The notes below the pieces were generated by a model. It was not told the DNA's origin. It ran no database searches and was given only the letters and a program-made list of their open reading frames with translations. From assembly GCF_014333585.1 (NCBI RefSeq), contig NZ_JACSCW010000003.1, positions 310,001-374,000 of the forward strand: a stretch of DNA of 64,000 nt, given 5' to 3'. A program made the translations under genes and the position numbers. This document shows positions 50,869 through 61,411 of this stretch, one piece after another. Source of the stretch: Hymenobacter sp. BT188 (GTDB taxonomy: Bacteria > Bacteroidota > Bacteroidia > Cytophagales > Hymenobacteraceae). Every line of letters begins with the position of its first letter. Positions within the stretch are counted from its first letter, which is position 1.

Positions 50869-51231
50869 ATGTCTACCTATCGTACTGGCCTTCCTACGCA
50901 CGCATTCTGGCTTGCCGGCTTACTATTTATGGCGGGCGCCTGCACGGCCACCCAGGAGCAGGCAGCTGAAGTTGACCGCGCCCCGCTGCCCACTGAAATT
51001 CGGACGGATGCTGACCGGCAGGCGGCTTACAACAGCGGAACCGGCACTCGTGCCGCTGTGCCTGATGCGACGCCTGGCCGGGTGGAACTAGGCGAGCAGG
51101 CTGCCGGAACCAACTCCCGTCAGCGGATTGAAAACGTGAACACCAACAACCCCAACACTAGCACGCCCGAAACGCGTCTGCGCCGCTTGCGTGGTGCCCC
51201 CGCCGATACCATTCGTCGGCCGGGCTTCTAA
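50869..51231 (+). CDS. Small lipoprotein of unknown function
   Basis: The 120-aa product has an N-terminal hydrophobic segment and lipobox Met-Ala-Gly-Ala-Cys25. The mature part is hydrophilic and apparently disordered (TNSRQRIENVNTNNPNTSTPETRLRRLRG). No family is recognised. A strong bidirectional terminator follows. Confidence 0.7.
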   Translation: MSTYRTGLPTHAFWLAGLLFMAGACTATQEQAAEVDRAPLPTEIRTDADRQAAYNSGTGTRAAVPDATPGRVELGEQAAGTNSRQRIENVNTNNPNTSTPETRLRRLRGAPADTIRRPGF

Positions 51232-51247
51232 AATAATTGTAAAGCAT

Positions 51248-51293
51248 AAAAAAAGTCCCCCAGCCAAGTAGAATACTCGCTGGGGGACTTTTT
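51248..51293. terminator. Bidirectional terminator, GTCCCCCAGC stem
   Basis: Stem GTCCCCCAGC (51255-51264) pairs with 51279-51288, flanked by A7 on the left and T5 on the right, between convergent genes. The stem is a one-base variant of the dispersed GCCCCCCAG motif. Confidence 0.92.
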
Positions 51294-51320
51294 CATTCGA
51301 TATTAATTGGGGCAGTAGAA

Positions 51321-51971
51321 CTAGCTGGCACCGTTGGTGTCGGCGCTCGGAACCGGAGTTTCGGCGGCTGGCTTGCGACTGGCTTTGGCAGCAGTGGCTG
51401 CTGGCTTGCGCGTGCTGGCGCTGGGGCGGCGTGAGGTGGGTGAGGGTTTGCCATTAGATGAAGTAGCTGCTGCGCTGCCTGAGCCTTGTGAAGTGGCGCG
51501 GCTTTTACGGGGGCTGCCATCCTTGTTCGTTGTTACTGTCGCCTTGGGCGCTGGCTTGCGGCTACGGGCAGCAGTCGTACGAGCCGCTGCGGGGGCAACC
51601 GGGGTGTCGGTTGTCGTGTCGGCTGAGTCGTAATGACGTACTATCGTGTGCAGCGCTTCCTCAAACATGCGCTCCGTATCCTGATCCAGGCGTCTTGTAG
51701 CTTCTTTTACTACTTCTTTCAGCTTAGCTTTCGTTTCTTTGCGAATGCGTTTTACTACATCGCTTACCCGCTTATCCAGTTCTTTCTGAAGTTGCTTGGC
51801 CGCCGATTTGAGCGCCTTTTTCTGACTGGCTTTCTCAATGGTGTGGTCGTCGCTTAGCGCCTTAGTGGCTTGCGCCGTTGATTTTGCCGCTTTACGTTCC
51901 GCCTTTGATTCTTTTGGCGCTGGCTCTTTTTTAGCCTTTTTAGCGGATTTCTCCTGTTCTGATTTTTTCAT
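51321..51971 (-). CDS. Histone H1-like Lys/Ala-rich protein
   Basis: The 216-aa basic protein has an N-terminal Lys/Ala/Glu region, a central long helix (LKSAAKQLQKELDKRVSDVVKRIRKETKAKLKEVVKEATRRLDQDTERMFEEALHTIV) and a C-terminal Ala/Pro/Lys/Ser/Arg tail (SRKPAPKATVTTNKDGSPRKSRATSQ) like histone H1 tails and chlamydial Hc1. It is probably a nucleoid-associated DNA-binding protein; a low-complexity structural protein is the alternative. It is divergent from metG. Confidence 0.7.
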   Translation of the reverse strand: MKKSEQEKSAKKAKKEPAPKESKAERKAAKSTAQATKALSDDHTIEKASQKKALKSAAKQLQKELDKRVSDVVKRIRKETKAKLKEVVKEATRRLDQDTERMFEEALHTIVRHYDSADTTTDTPVAPAAARTTAARSRKPAPKATVTTNKDGSPRKSRATSQGSGSAAATSSNGKPSPTSRRPSASTRKPAATAAKASRKPAAETPVPSADTNGAS

Positions 51972-52189
51972 AATGGAAGCAGGTGAGGGTTAGATAGGTT
52001 GCCTGTAATTTCCTTAAAATTATTCGACCTATTCAATCAAATATAGACGTATTTACTAGGTCCAATACATTATTGTTTTATTAAGCTGATTTATCCTTGT
52101 TTTTAAACTTTTATTTGCGTCCAAATGCTACCTGAGTACAACATTTTTACTTTTCACTTTCGAATCCTTTTTTGGTTAAGTTTCTACTT

Positions 52190-54232
52190 ATGTCTTCTGA
52201 CTTTCAACGTTATACCGTAACTGCCGCTTTGCCATATGCCAATGGTCCGGTGCATATTGGCCACTTGGCAGGTGTGTATTTGCCAGCCGATATTTATGTG
52301 CGCTACCTGCGCAGTTCGGGCCGCGATGTAAAGTTTATTTGCGGCTCCGACGAACACGGCGTACCTATTACTATTCGGGCGCAAAAAGAAGGCGTCACGC
52401 CGCAGCAAGTAGTAGATAAATATCATGCATTAATCCGTGATTCTTTCCTCCATTTTGGTGTGTCTTTCGATATTTATTCGCGCACTTCTTCGGCTACGCA
52501 TCGGGATGTTTCGAGCGGATTTTTTCGGAAGCTCTACGAAGAGGGAAAGTTCATTGAGCAGACCTCGCAGCAGTATTATGATGAGCAGGCTAACCAGTTT
52601 CTGGCTGACCGTTACATCGTAGGCACCTGTCCTAATTGTGGCAACGAAAATGCCTACGGCGACCAATGCGAGCGGTGTGGTACGTCTCTTAGTCCCACTG
52701 AGCTAATTAATCCGCGCAGTATGCTCAGCGGCAACAACCCCGTGCTACGCGAAACAAAGCACTGGTATTTGCCCCTCGATCAATACGAGCCCTGGTTGCG
52801 CGAATGGATTGTGGAAGGCCATAAAAACGATTGGAAAGCTAACGTCTACGGGCAGTGCAAATCCTGGATTGATCAAGGCCTGCACCCGCGCGCCGTTACC
52901 CGCGACCTTGATTGGGGCGTACCCGTGCCTGTAGAAGGCGCCGAAGGTAAGGTGCTGTACGTGTGGTTTGATGCGCCCATCGGCTACATTTCCGCCACCA
53001 AAGACTTATTGCCCGATACCTGGGAAACTTACTGGAAAGACAGCGGCTCGAAGCTGGTGCACTTTATCGGAAAGGATAATATCGTGTTTCACTGCATCAT
53101 ATTTCCGGCCATGCTCAAGGCTCACGGCGACTATATTCTGCCCGATAACGTGCCGGCCAATGAATTCCTGAATCTCGAAGGCGATAAGATTTCTACCTCG
53201 CGCAACTGGGCTGTGTGGCTGCACGAATACTTGCAGGATTTCGAGGGCCGGGCCGATATATTGCGCTACGTATTATGCGCCAATGCACCTGAAAATAAAG
53301 ACAACGATTTCACCTGGAAAGATTTTCAGGCACGCAATAACAACGAGCTTTTAGCTACGCTCGGCAACTTCGTAAATCGCGCTGTAGTGCTCACACACAA
53401 GTACTTTGGGGGGCAAATTCCGGCGCGAAATGAGCTTACTGACTTCGACCAGGACGTGCTCCAGCAATTAGCTGATTTTCCGGCGCGTATTGGTCAGCTG
53501 ATCGAAAATTATCGTTTCCGCGACGCGCTGAATGAGCTGATGAATCTGGCCCGTTTGGGTAATAAATATCTGGCGGATACCGAGCCTTGGAAGCTCATAA
53601 AAACGGATGAGGCGCGGGTAGCTACCATCCTCAATATTGCTCTGCAAATTACAGCCAGCCTAACCACGCTCATGGAGCCTTTTCTGCCCAACACGGCTGT
53701 CCGGCTGAGTGGTATGCTGAACACCGAAAAAACCTCCTGGACGGCTGCTGGCAACGCTAATGCTTTGCAAGTTGGACATCAATTGAACGAAGCGTTTCTA
53801 CTTTTTGAAAAAATAGAAGATGCTACGGTAGAGGCACAAGTGCAAAAGCTGCTCAATACCAAAAAGGCCAACGAATTAGCAAACGCTGTCACGGCTCCCG
53901 CCAAGGAAAACGTGTCGTTTGATGAGTTCAGCCGCATGGATTTGCGCGTGGGCACCATCACTGCGGCTGAGAAAGTTGCCAAGACTAAAAAGCTCCTCAA
54001 ACTCACGGTGGATACTGGGCTGGAGCAGCGCACTATCGTGAGCGGAATTGCCGAATCCTTTATTCCGGAAGCGCTAGTGGGACAACAGGTGCTGGTGTTG
54101 CTAAATTTGGCCCCCAGAGAGATAAAAGGTATTCAGTCGCAGGGCATGCTGCTGCTGGCCGAAAACGCCGACGGCTCATTGGCCCTCATGCAGCCCGGCC
54201 ATCAAGTGCGGCCCGGTAGCGGCGTGATGTAG
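52190..54232 (+). CDS. metG: Methionyl-tRNA synthetase
   Basis: The 680-aa protein starts at [28 protein letters not shown], which contains the HIGH motif. A zinc knuckle follows ([18 protein letters not shown]) and the KMSKS loop reads KISTS ([17 protein letters not shown]). The C-terminal EMAPII/Trbp111-type tRNA-binding domain ([20 protein letters not shown]) is fused, as in MetG1-type enzymes of the phylum. It charges tRNA-Met. A G6C motif encodes FGGQIP at 53408. Confidence 0.96.
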   Translation: MSSDFQRYTVTAALPYANGPVHIGHLAGVYLPADIYVRYLRSSGRDVKFICGSDEHGVPITIRAQKEGVTPQQVVDKYHALIRDSFLHFGVSFDIYSRTSSATHRDVSSGFFRKLYEEGKFIEQTSQQYYDEQANQFLADRYIVGTCPNCGNENAYGDQCERCGTSLSPTELINPRSMLSGNNPVLRETKHWYLPLDQYEPWLREWIVEGHKNDWKANVYGQCKSWIDQGLHPRAVTRDLDWGVPVPVEGAEGKVLYVWFDAPIGYISATKDLLPDTWETYWKDSGSKLVHFIGKDNIVFHCIIFPAMLKAHGDYILPDNVPANEFLNLEGDKISTSRNWAVWLHEYLQDFEGRADILRYVLCANAPENKDNDFTWKDFQARNNNELLATLGNFVNRAVVLTHKYFGGQIPARNELTDFDQDVLQQLADFPARIGQLIENYRFRDALNELMNLARLGNKYLADTEPWKLIKTDEARVATILNIALQITASLTTLMEPFLPNTAVRLSGMLNTEKTSWTAAGNANALQVGHQLNEAFLLFEKIEDATVEAQVQKLLNTKKANELANAVTAPAKENVSFDEFSRMDLRVGTITAAEKVAKTKKLLKLTVDTGLEQRTIVSGIAESFIPEALVGQQVLVLLNLAPREIKGIQSQGMLLLAENADGSLALMQPGHQVRPGSGVM

Positions 54233-54271
54233 ACGTGCCATTTGCATTAATTCTCTCAACTTAAAACCCGT

Positions 54272-54307
54272 AAAAAGCCCCCTAGCATATATGCTAGGGG
54301 GCTTTTT
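54272..54307. terminator. Bidirectional terminator, GCCCCCTAGCAT stem
   Basis: AAAAAGCCCCCTAGCAT (54272-54288) pairs perfectly with its complement across AT, between convergent metG and pth. The stem is a variant of the G6C motif with one base replaced. Confidence 0.93.
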
Positions 54308-54366
54308 CGTTCTAAATTCTCAAAGTTAACTAACTTATAAAAATATCAGTCGCGTCTGCTAATGCC

Positions 54367-54930
54367 TTATTTCACATTGACCACGTTCATAGCGCGCTCA
54401 ATACCTAGCGTACCGAACGCCAGCACAGCCTCGGCGGTTTTTTCAATGCGCAGCGGCAAGTCGATTTGCTCATCGGCCGAAAATGGATTGAGTACATAAT
54501 CGACTTGCCGGCCTTTAGGAAAGTTAGCGTCAACCCCAAAACGCAGGCGGGCGTATTCGTCCGTGCCCAACGTTTCCTGAATGGATTTTAAGCCATTATG
54601 CCCCCCAGCCGAGCCTTTTCCTTTTAGGCGCAACTTGCCATACGGCAACGCTAAATCGTCCGTCACGACCAGCATTTGCTCTTTTTCAAGCTTCAAACTG
54701 GTCAGATAATGGGCCGCTGCTTTGCCACTCAGGTTCATGTACGTCGTGGGCTTTACCAGCACGAAGGTTTTGCCTTTGTGTTTGATTTCCGTCACAAACG
54801 CGTGTCGATTTATTTCAAACCGCGCCTCGTGTTTTTGCGCCAGATAATCGACCACCATAAATCCGATGTTATGACGCGTGTCGGCGTATTCCGGCCCAAT
54901 ATTGCCGAGGCCTAAAACCAGGTATTTCAT
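54367..54930 (-). CDS. pth: Peptidyl-tRNA hydrolase
   Basis: The 187-aa protein MKYLVLGLGNIGPEYADTRHNIGFMVVDYLA contains the catalytic His in TRHNIGF, the substrate Asn in TYMNLSGKA, and Asp in VTDDLALPYGKLRLKGKGSAGGHNGLKS. It releases peptides from stalled peptidyl-tRNA. It is downstream of rplY and prs on the same strand, a common Bacteroidota order, but a strong terminator (55004) lies between rplY and pth. Confidence 0.95.
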   Translation of the reverse strand: MKYLVLGLGNIGPEYADTRHNIGFMVVDYLAQKHEARFEINRHAFVTEIKHKGKTFVLVKPTTYMNLSGKAAAHYLTSLKLEKEQMLVVTDDLALPYGKLRLKGKGSAGGHNGLKSIQETLGTDEYARLRFGVDANFPKGRQVDYVLNPFSADEQIDLPLRIEKTAEAVLAFGTLGIERAMNVVNVK

Positions 54931-55003
54931 TGAATCGTGGATTAAATCGGATATATCGGATCGCGCAGAATTGATGAATGACCAATCTGATTTCGGTGCT
55001 CAA

Positions 55004-55058
55004 ATTATCTAAAGAAAAGCCCCCCAGAATATTTCTGGGGGGCTTTTCTTTAGATAAT
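55004..55058. terminator. Long hairpin with perfect 26-bp arms built on paired G6C motifs
   Basis: ATTATCTAAAGAAAAGCC... at 55004-55029 is the perfect reverse complement of 55033-55058, around a TAT loop. The outer part extends the motif with AAAGA/TCTTT. It lies between rplY and pth and terminates rplY transcription on the minus strand. Confidence 0.9.
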
Positions 55059-55088
55059 CGAACGGATTACAAAATCCGTGGCGTGGGC

Positions 55089-55664
55089 TTACTTGTCGCC
55101 GCCAGCCATTGCACCTTTCAGCGCACGTGGGATAGCCACGGTAGCGATAGGAGCGAGGGGGTTAGTAAGAATAGTGTAGTTGGTAGGCTGCACTTTGCTT
55201 ACTTTGATAGACTTACCTAGCTCGAGGTCCGAAATGTTTACCTCTACATAATCAGGCAGGTTTTCGGGCAGTGCCTTCACCTTTACCTTACGCAGCTTCG
55301 AGATCAACTTGCCACCTTGCTGTACGCCGGGCGAAGTGCCGATGTATTTCACAGGGATGTCCATTTTTACCTCTTTGCCATCCTGCAATTGCAGGAAGTC
55401 AACGTGTAGCAACATCTCGTTCACGGGGTGAAACTGAGCGTCCTGCACGATAGCACGGTAAAGAGTGCCTTCTACGTTCAAATCAACGATGTGTACTTCA
55501 GGCGTGTACAGCAATTCGCGGAAGAGAATGGCAGGAGCCGAGAAGTGTACCTGCTCTCCTGCACCGTACATTACGCACGGAACATAAGAATCAAGACGCA
55601 ACTGCTTTGCCTCTTTCTTGCCGAGATTCGCTCTTTTAAACCCTACAATCTCTAAGCTTTTCAT
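55089..55664 (-). CDS. rplY: 50S ribosomal protein L25 (general stress protein Ctc type)
   Basis: The 191-aa long form starts at MKSLEIVGFKRANLGKKEAKQLRLDSYVPCVMYG (ATG 55662-55664). It has the L25 N-terminal 5S-rRNA-binding domain and the TL5/CTC C-terminal beta domain (VDFLQLQDGKEVKMDIPVKYIGTSPGVQQGGKL ... LPDYVEVNISDLELGKSIKV). It is co-oriented with prs upstream, 155 nt away. Confidence 0.95.
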   Translation of the reverse strand: MKSLEIVGFKRANLGKKEAKQLRLDSYVPCVMYGAGEQVHFSAPAILFRELLYTPEVHIVDLNVEGTLYRAIVQDAQFHPVNEMLLHVDFLQLQDGKEVKMDIPVKYIGTSPGVQQGGKLISKLRKVKVKALPENLPDYVEVNISDLELGKSIKVSKVQPTNYTILTNPLAPIATVAIPRALKGAMAGGDK

Positions 55665-55819
55665 AAAAAGAGTGTTTTTGGAAAAAGTATTTTCAGACTC
55701 CATCAATTAATGGGCCCGCAAAGATACAGTTTAAGTCCGTTAACTAAAAAGGACTTGTTATATACTATGTGAAAGGCCGCGCTGCTAGAAGGAATCAGTG
55801 CAGCACAGCCCTAGTATTC

Positions 55820-56749
55820 TTAGGTAAACAGTGAGCTGATCGACTCGTGCGTCACCACATTGCGAATAGCGTGGGCAAACAGATCAGCCAAGGATATCAC
55901 CCGAATTTTTGGATTCTCCTGCCGTAACGGAATTGTGTCGGATACCACGAGCTCTTCCAGCACAGAGTTGCGAATGCGGTCGTGAGCCGGGCCGCTGAGC
56001 ACAGGATGCGTAATGACAGCCCGCACTGAGCGTGCCCCACGCTCCAGCAACAATTCAGCCGCCTTGCAGATGGTACCAGCCGTATCCACAATATCATCGA
56101 CCAGAACGACGTCTTGGCCGGTCACGTCGCCAATGACCTGCATAGAGGCAATTTCATTGGCCCGCAGACGTGTCTTGTCGCACACCACGATTTCGGCCCC
56201 GAATCGCTTGGCAAAAGCGCGGGTCCGCACCACACCACCTACGTCAGGGGAGGCGAAAATGAGATTTTCCAGATTCAGCGACTTGATGTAGGGCACGAAC
56301 ATGGCCGAGCCATCGAGGTGGTCAACAGGAATATCAAAAAAACCTTGAATCTGGCCGGCGTGCAAGTCGCACGTCATCAGGCGGTCGGTGCCTACGCTTT
56401 GGATGAAGTCGGCTACCACTTTGGCCCCAATGCTCACCCGCGGCTTGTCCTTGCGGTCTTGACGAGCGTAGCCATAATAGGGCATTACAATGGTAACAGA
56501 AGCGGCAGAGGCTCGCTTCGCGGCGTCTACCATCAGCATGAGTTCCATCAAGTTTTCAGCCGGCGGAAACGTGCTCTGAATCAGAAACACAGCACAACCC
56601 CGGACGCTTTCATTGAAGCTTGGTCCCAATTCAGTATCGGCGAAGCGCTGAAGGCTCAGATCACCGAGCTGGGTGCCATAAGCGGCGGCAATTTTCTCAC
56701 CGAGTTCGTGCGAGGCGTTGCCTGCGAAAAGTTTAACCTGCTGGGACAT
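55820..56749 (-). CDS. prs: Ribose-phosphate pyrophosphokinase
   Basis: The 309-aa protein MSQQVKLFAGNASHELGEKIA contains the PRPP-synthase signature VMPYYGYARQDRKDKPRVSIGAKVVA and VTCDLH-type MTCDLHAGQIQGFF. The PRPP-binding loop is VVLVDDIVDTAGTI. It makes PRPP from ribose-5-phosphate and ATP. It is the first gene of the prs-rplY-(pth) run. Confidence 0.96.
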   Translation of the reverse strand: MSQQVKLFAGNASHELGEKIAAAYGTQLGDLSLQRFADTELGPSFNESVRGCAVFLIQSTFPPAENLMELMLMVDAAKRASAASVTIVMPYYGYARQDRKDKPRVSIGAKVVADFIQSVGTDRLMTCDLHAGQIQGFFDIPVDHLDGSAMFVPYIKSLNLENLIFASPDVGGVVRTRAFAKRFGAEIVVCDKTRLRANEIASMQVIGDVTGQDVVLVDDIVDTAGTICKAAELLLERGARSVRAVITHPVLSGPAHDRIRNSVLEELVVSDTIPLRQENPKIRVISLADLFAHAIRNVVTHESISSLFT

Positions 56750-56881
56750 GAGTTTAATTCAGTTGGGAATCAGCGGAGTGTGCAAAGGTAAACAGGAGAC
56801 GCTATATGGCTGAGCTAATCAGAAGTGATTGGGAAGTAAAACCAACCGAATTTAAAGCGAAAAGGCCGATAAGGCTAAACT

Positions 56882-56933
56882 AAAAAGCGAAAGGCGCTGA
56901 TTCCTCCCGGGGGAAGTATCAGCGCCTTTCGCG
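56882..56933 (-). terminator. Terminator of tRNA-Gln
   Basis: GCGAAAGGCGCTGAT (56887-56901) pairs perfectly with 56918-56932 around a 16-nt loop. Read on the minus strand it is followed by TTTTTA. It lies 11 bases downstream of the tRNA 3' end and upstream of prs. Confidence 0.88.
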
Positions 56934-56943
56934 TTACAAGTAG

Positions 56944-57016
56944 TTGTCCGACCAGGGCTCGAACCTGGACTTTCTTGAATCAAAATCAAGCGTGTTGCCA
57001 GTTACACCATCGGACA
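56944..57016 (-). tRNA. tRNA-Gln (anticodon TTG)
   Basis: Read on the minus strand the gene forms a full cloverleaf. The acceptor TGTCCGA pairs with TCGGACA, the anticodon stem CTTGA with TCAAG around loop TTTTGAT (TTG, Gln CAA), and the T arm has CCAGG-TTCGAGC-CCTGG. The CCA end is not encoded. The D arm contains TGGTGTAACTGGC. It is followed by a strong terminator. Confidence 0.95.
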
Positions 57017-57263
57017 AATTTCCCATCAGCAATGCCGTTTGGGTGTGCAAATGTACGAGGCGAATAATTCGGGGCAAATTCTAATCGAATATTTTTTTAA
57101 AATTTTTCTGGGACTGGGCGGCAAATATTGGGTTTAAAGCCTGCTGAGTGCCTGATTGTCAATGCGCCAGAGTTGCACAAACTTTCCGCTGGCAGGAGCT
57201 TTGGCAAAGCGGGGATTAAGCCGTAGTTTTGCGGCCTGAAAACGTTGCCACCCATCTATATAA

Positions 57264-58778
<1,515 letters not shown>

Positions 58779-58788
58779 TTCAACGAAT

Positions 58789-59034
58789 ATGCATTTAGAA
58801 ATCATCACGCCAGACCGGAAAGTATTCGCGGGTGAGGTCACTTCGGCTCAGTTTCCAGGGGCTGATGGACTTTTTGAAGTGCTTAATAACCACGCCCCGC
58901 TTATCAGTGCTTTGCAAGCGGGTAGCATCAACGTGAACAGCGCTACGGGCCGCGAATCCTTCCGCATTGAAGGTGGCGTGGTAGAAGTGCTGCGCAACAA
59001 TGTTATCGTGCTGGCTGAAGGCGTAGTTGCCTAA
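58789..59034 (+). CDS. atpC: F-type ATP synthase subunit epsilon
   Basis: The 81-aa product starts at MHLEIITPDRKVFAGEVTSAQFPGADGLFEVLNNHAPLI (ATG 58789), ten bases after the atpD stop; the upstream open frame overlapping atpD is discarded. It contains only the beta-sandwich domain and lacks the C-terminal helical hairpin found in longer epsilon subunits, so the usual inhibitory helix is missing. A terminator follows. Confidence 0.95.
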   Translation: MHLEIITPDRKVFAGEVTSAQFPGADGLFEVLNNHAPLISALQAGSINVNSATGRESFRIEGGVVEVLRNNVIVLAEGVVA

Positions 59035-59052
59035 GCTAGTTTATGTAGTAAT

Positions 59053-59087
59053 AAAAAGCCTTTCCTTTGCTGGGAAAGGCTTTTTTG
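59053..59087 (+). terminator. Terminator of atpDC
   Basis: AAAAAGCCTTTCC (59053-59065) pairs with GGAAAGGCTTTTT around a short loop, with T6 following. It does not use the G6C motif. Confidence 0.9.
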
Positions 59088-59202
59088 TTTTTGGCTGGTC
59101 CTGCTTCGTTTCACAATTCGCGAGGAAGAGCCACTAGCACAAGACTGATCTAATTTGCCCCCCACAGTCCCTTTATCCTGAGATTCGGCAACATCATTCT
59201 AT

Positions 59203-60330
59203 ATGTATATCCTTCCCAAAATCACTCCCATCTATCAAACGTCGGTTTTCAAATTTGAGGATCTGGATGGCATAGCACAGTATTTCGATGAGCCTGGCAG
59301 CCGCTACATGTATTCACGGAATGGCAACCCCAACTCCGATGAACTGGCTGAGGCGGTAAACCGACTGGAAAGTGGGCAGGGGGCAATTGCAACGGGCTCC
59401 GGCATGGCGGCTATCTTGGCGGCCATTTTAGCATACTGCGAAGCCGGCGACCATGTGCTCTGCGCTGCCGATATCTACGGTGGATCAGCGGTCCTGCTGA
59501 ATCTGGAACTAAGTCGCCTGGGAATTTCGGTGAGTTATGTGCCTTTCGAGGAGCTTTACGACCTAAAGCCGCATCTGCAATCCCGCACCCGCCTATTGCT
59601 GGCCGAAACCATGAGCAACCCGTTGTTGCGTGTGGTAGATCTGAAGGCTCTGGCCGAAGAGTGCCACCAGCATGGCGTAAAGCTGGTTATTGATAATACA
59701 TTTGCTACGCCCCTGCTCACCCGCCCTATTGAGTATGGTGCTGATATTACGCTGCACAGCGTAACCAAATATTTGGCTGGCCATTCCGACGTAACGGCTG
59801 GGGTTGTAGTTGCCGCCACCACCGAAACAGTTGCTCGCCTCCGCCAGATTGGAATGACTCTGGGCTTAACCCTAAGCCCGATGGAGAGTTGGCTGGCAGT
59901 GCGAGGGCTCAAAACACTGCGCTTGCGTGTGAAGGAGCACAGCTCTAATGCGCAAGCTATAGCTGAGATGCTTGACCGCCATCCAGTTGTACAAGAAGTC
60001 AATTATCCGGGTTTACCAAGCCATGCAGAGCACCAGCTTGCCGCTCGTCAAGGCGGGACGCAGTTTGGAGGCATGCTTTCCTTTCGTTTGCCTGATGATG
60101 AGAACCTAGTGAATCAATTTATGCGCCGCTCATTGCGCTTTCCGTTTGCACCATCGCTGGCAGGAGTTGATTCGTCACTTTCACATCCACTCAGTACCTC
60201 GCACCGGTCCCTCAGCCCTGAGCAGCAGCAGCGACTAGGTATCACTGTGGGCTTAGTGCGCTTGTCAGTGGGGATTGAGTTGAAAGAAGAGTTAATAGCT
60301 GATTTGGAGCAGGCATTGGAGCAAGGGTAA
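59203..60330 (+). CDS. PLP-dependent trans-sulfuration enzyme (cystathionine gamma-synthase/lyase family)
   Basis: The 375-aa protein has the PLP lysine Lys189 in HSVTKYLAGHSDVTAG and SRNGNPNSDELAEAVNRLESGQGAIATGSGMAAI. SLAGVDSSLSHPLSTSHRSL and VRLSVGIE follow as in all family members. It could be cystathionine gamma-synthase, gamma-lyase or methionine gamma-lyase; sequence alone does not decide. The N-terminus seems complete but short. A G6C motif (59157) lies just upstream. Confidence 0.88.
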   Translation: MYILPKITPIYQTSVFKFEDLDGIAQYFDEPGSRYMYSRNGNPNSDELAEAVNRLESGQGAIATGSGMAAILAAILAYCEAGDHVLCAADIYGGSAVLLNLELSRLGISVSYVPFEELYDLKPHLQSRTRLLLAETMSNPLLRVVDLKALAEECHQHGVKLVIDNTFATPLLTRPIEYGADITLHSVTKYLAGHSDVTAGVVVAATTETVARLRQIGMTLGLTLSPMESWLAVRGLKTLRLRVKEHSSNAQAIAEMLDRHPVVQEVNYPGLPSHAEHQLAARQGGTQFGGMLSFRLPDDENLVNQFMRRSLRFPFAPSLAGVDSSLSHPLSTSHRSLSPEQQQRLGITVGLVRLSVGIELKEELIADLEQALEQG

Positions 60331-60719
60331 AGTGACTACACGTTTTCAGGCGTCAAAACTGTCTCTGCGCTGCTGGATACTAATTACGAACTAGGTGGCT
60401 AAACCTAGGGAGTTTAGAGTGCTGGTCAGCAGCTCTTCAACGAATGTTTAGAAGGAGGCCTTAGAGATTAAGAATAAGTAGCAAAGGTTCGTATAACTAT
60501 AATTGCCCTTCTCGGACAGCGATAAGCCTGCTCGGAGAACCTTTTTCGCACTAGTTTGATACTTGGCATACTACGGTAAAACGGGCCCTGATCAAACCCT
60601 CTCCGAAAGACGGTGGCAGCTCACCACACTGTTTATCTGAACAAATAGCTGTGGTGTTAAGCAGTGTCGTTTTTCTTCACCTACGGTACGTTCAAGGATT
60701 GTCCACTTGCTCTCATTTT
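60331..60719. other. Gap without a recognisable gene
   Basis: No credible coding frame, tRNA or terminator was seen in this stretch. The frames on both strands are broken and I could not match any fragment to a family. It borders the decayed S9 peptidase and probably contains further debris. Confidence 0.5.
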
Positions 60720-61170
60720 CTTAGAGCACTCCCTTCGCACGGGTCTGTCTTGGAAAGCTGTAGTCCAGTAGCGGCTCCAAGCTGGCCAGGTGCCATATGC
60801 AATAGTTCCAGCGGCAGGTCATGTAGGGGCATCAGTGCCGAAGGCAGGTAGCGCTTGTGGAAACACGACCAACTCAAAGAGTTTGTTCGCTTTGATTAAG
60901 GCATCCACGATGAGCATCGTGTTGTAAGGGGGTACGTTATTGTTCATCAGGCCCTGGGGCTGGCAAGAGCCTGCCTTTGAGGATTTTGGCCATGGGCGCG
61001 TTGGTATACGGCGTGAGGTGCCCAATATGTCTTTCCCCCAACCATCATAATAGCTACGCTGGTTGGTAGTTGCCCGACTCGGAGATGCCCCTTTTGTAGA
61101 AATCAGGGTAACTAAACATAACCGTTGCCTGAATGGCCTAAAATACCGACCCGCTTCAGATCGAACTAAG
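60720..61170 (-). pseudogene. Decayed prolyl oligopeptidase/DPP-IV (S9) peptidase, C-terminal fragment
   Basis: Family segments are readable on the minus strand only by switching frames. DLKRVGILGHSGNGYV (61118-61165) is the nucleophile elbow region, with Asn in place of a Gly. YPDFYKRGISESGNYQP is in a second frame. RSYYDGWGKDILGT ... GLMNNNVPPYNTMLIVDALIKANKLFELVVFPQALPAFGTDAP is in a third. YMTCRWNYCIWHLASLEP then appears after a one-base shift. Stops separate the first two. The gene is broken by several frameshifts and has lost its N-terminal propeller. Sequence from 61170 to about 61290 is open on this strand but unrecognisable. Confidence 0.8.
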
Positions 61171-61411
61171 GATAGCGCATCAAAAAACGTGAGCCAGTGG
61201 CGCTCATTATGCCCTCGTATGCCTATCCGGCGCAGCCCCTTCACTAGTCGCTTAACCTGACTGCCCCACGCGCTCTTAGAATCGCTCACGCCTTAGCCAG
61301 CTATAGGTTCAGGGCATTGGTTCGAAATCGTAGATCTTATTTATATGTCGTATTTTCTTATTTATATACCTTAATCCTATATCTTCCCTCCAAGAACCTA
61401 ACCTGAATCTT

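Noticed and set aside
52190..54232. KISTS instead of KMSKS in methionyl-tRNA synthetase as a defect
   Set aside because: To my knowledge this variant is normal for enzymes of this type in Bacteroidota, and the rest of the protein is intact.
59088..59202. SAM-type riboswitch upstream of the trans-sulfuration enzyme
   Set aside because: Only 115 bases separate it from the atpC terminator and I could not find the conserved core of any SAM riboswitch class.
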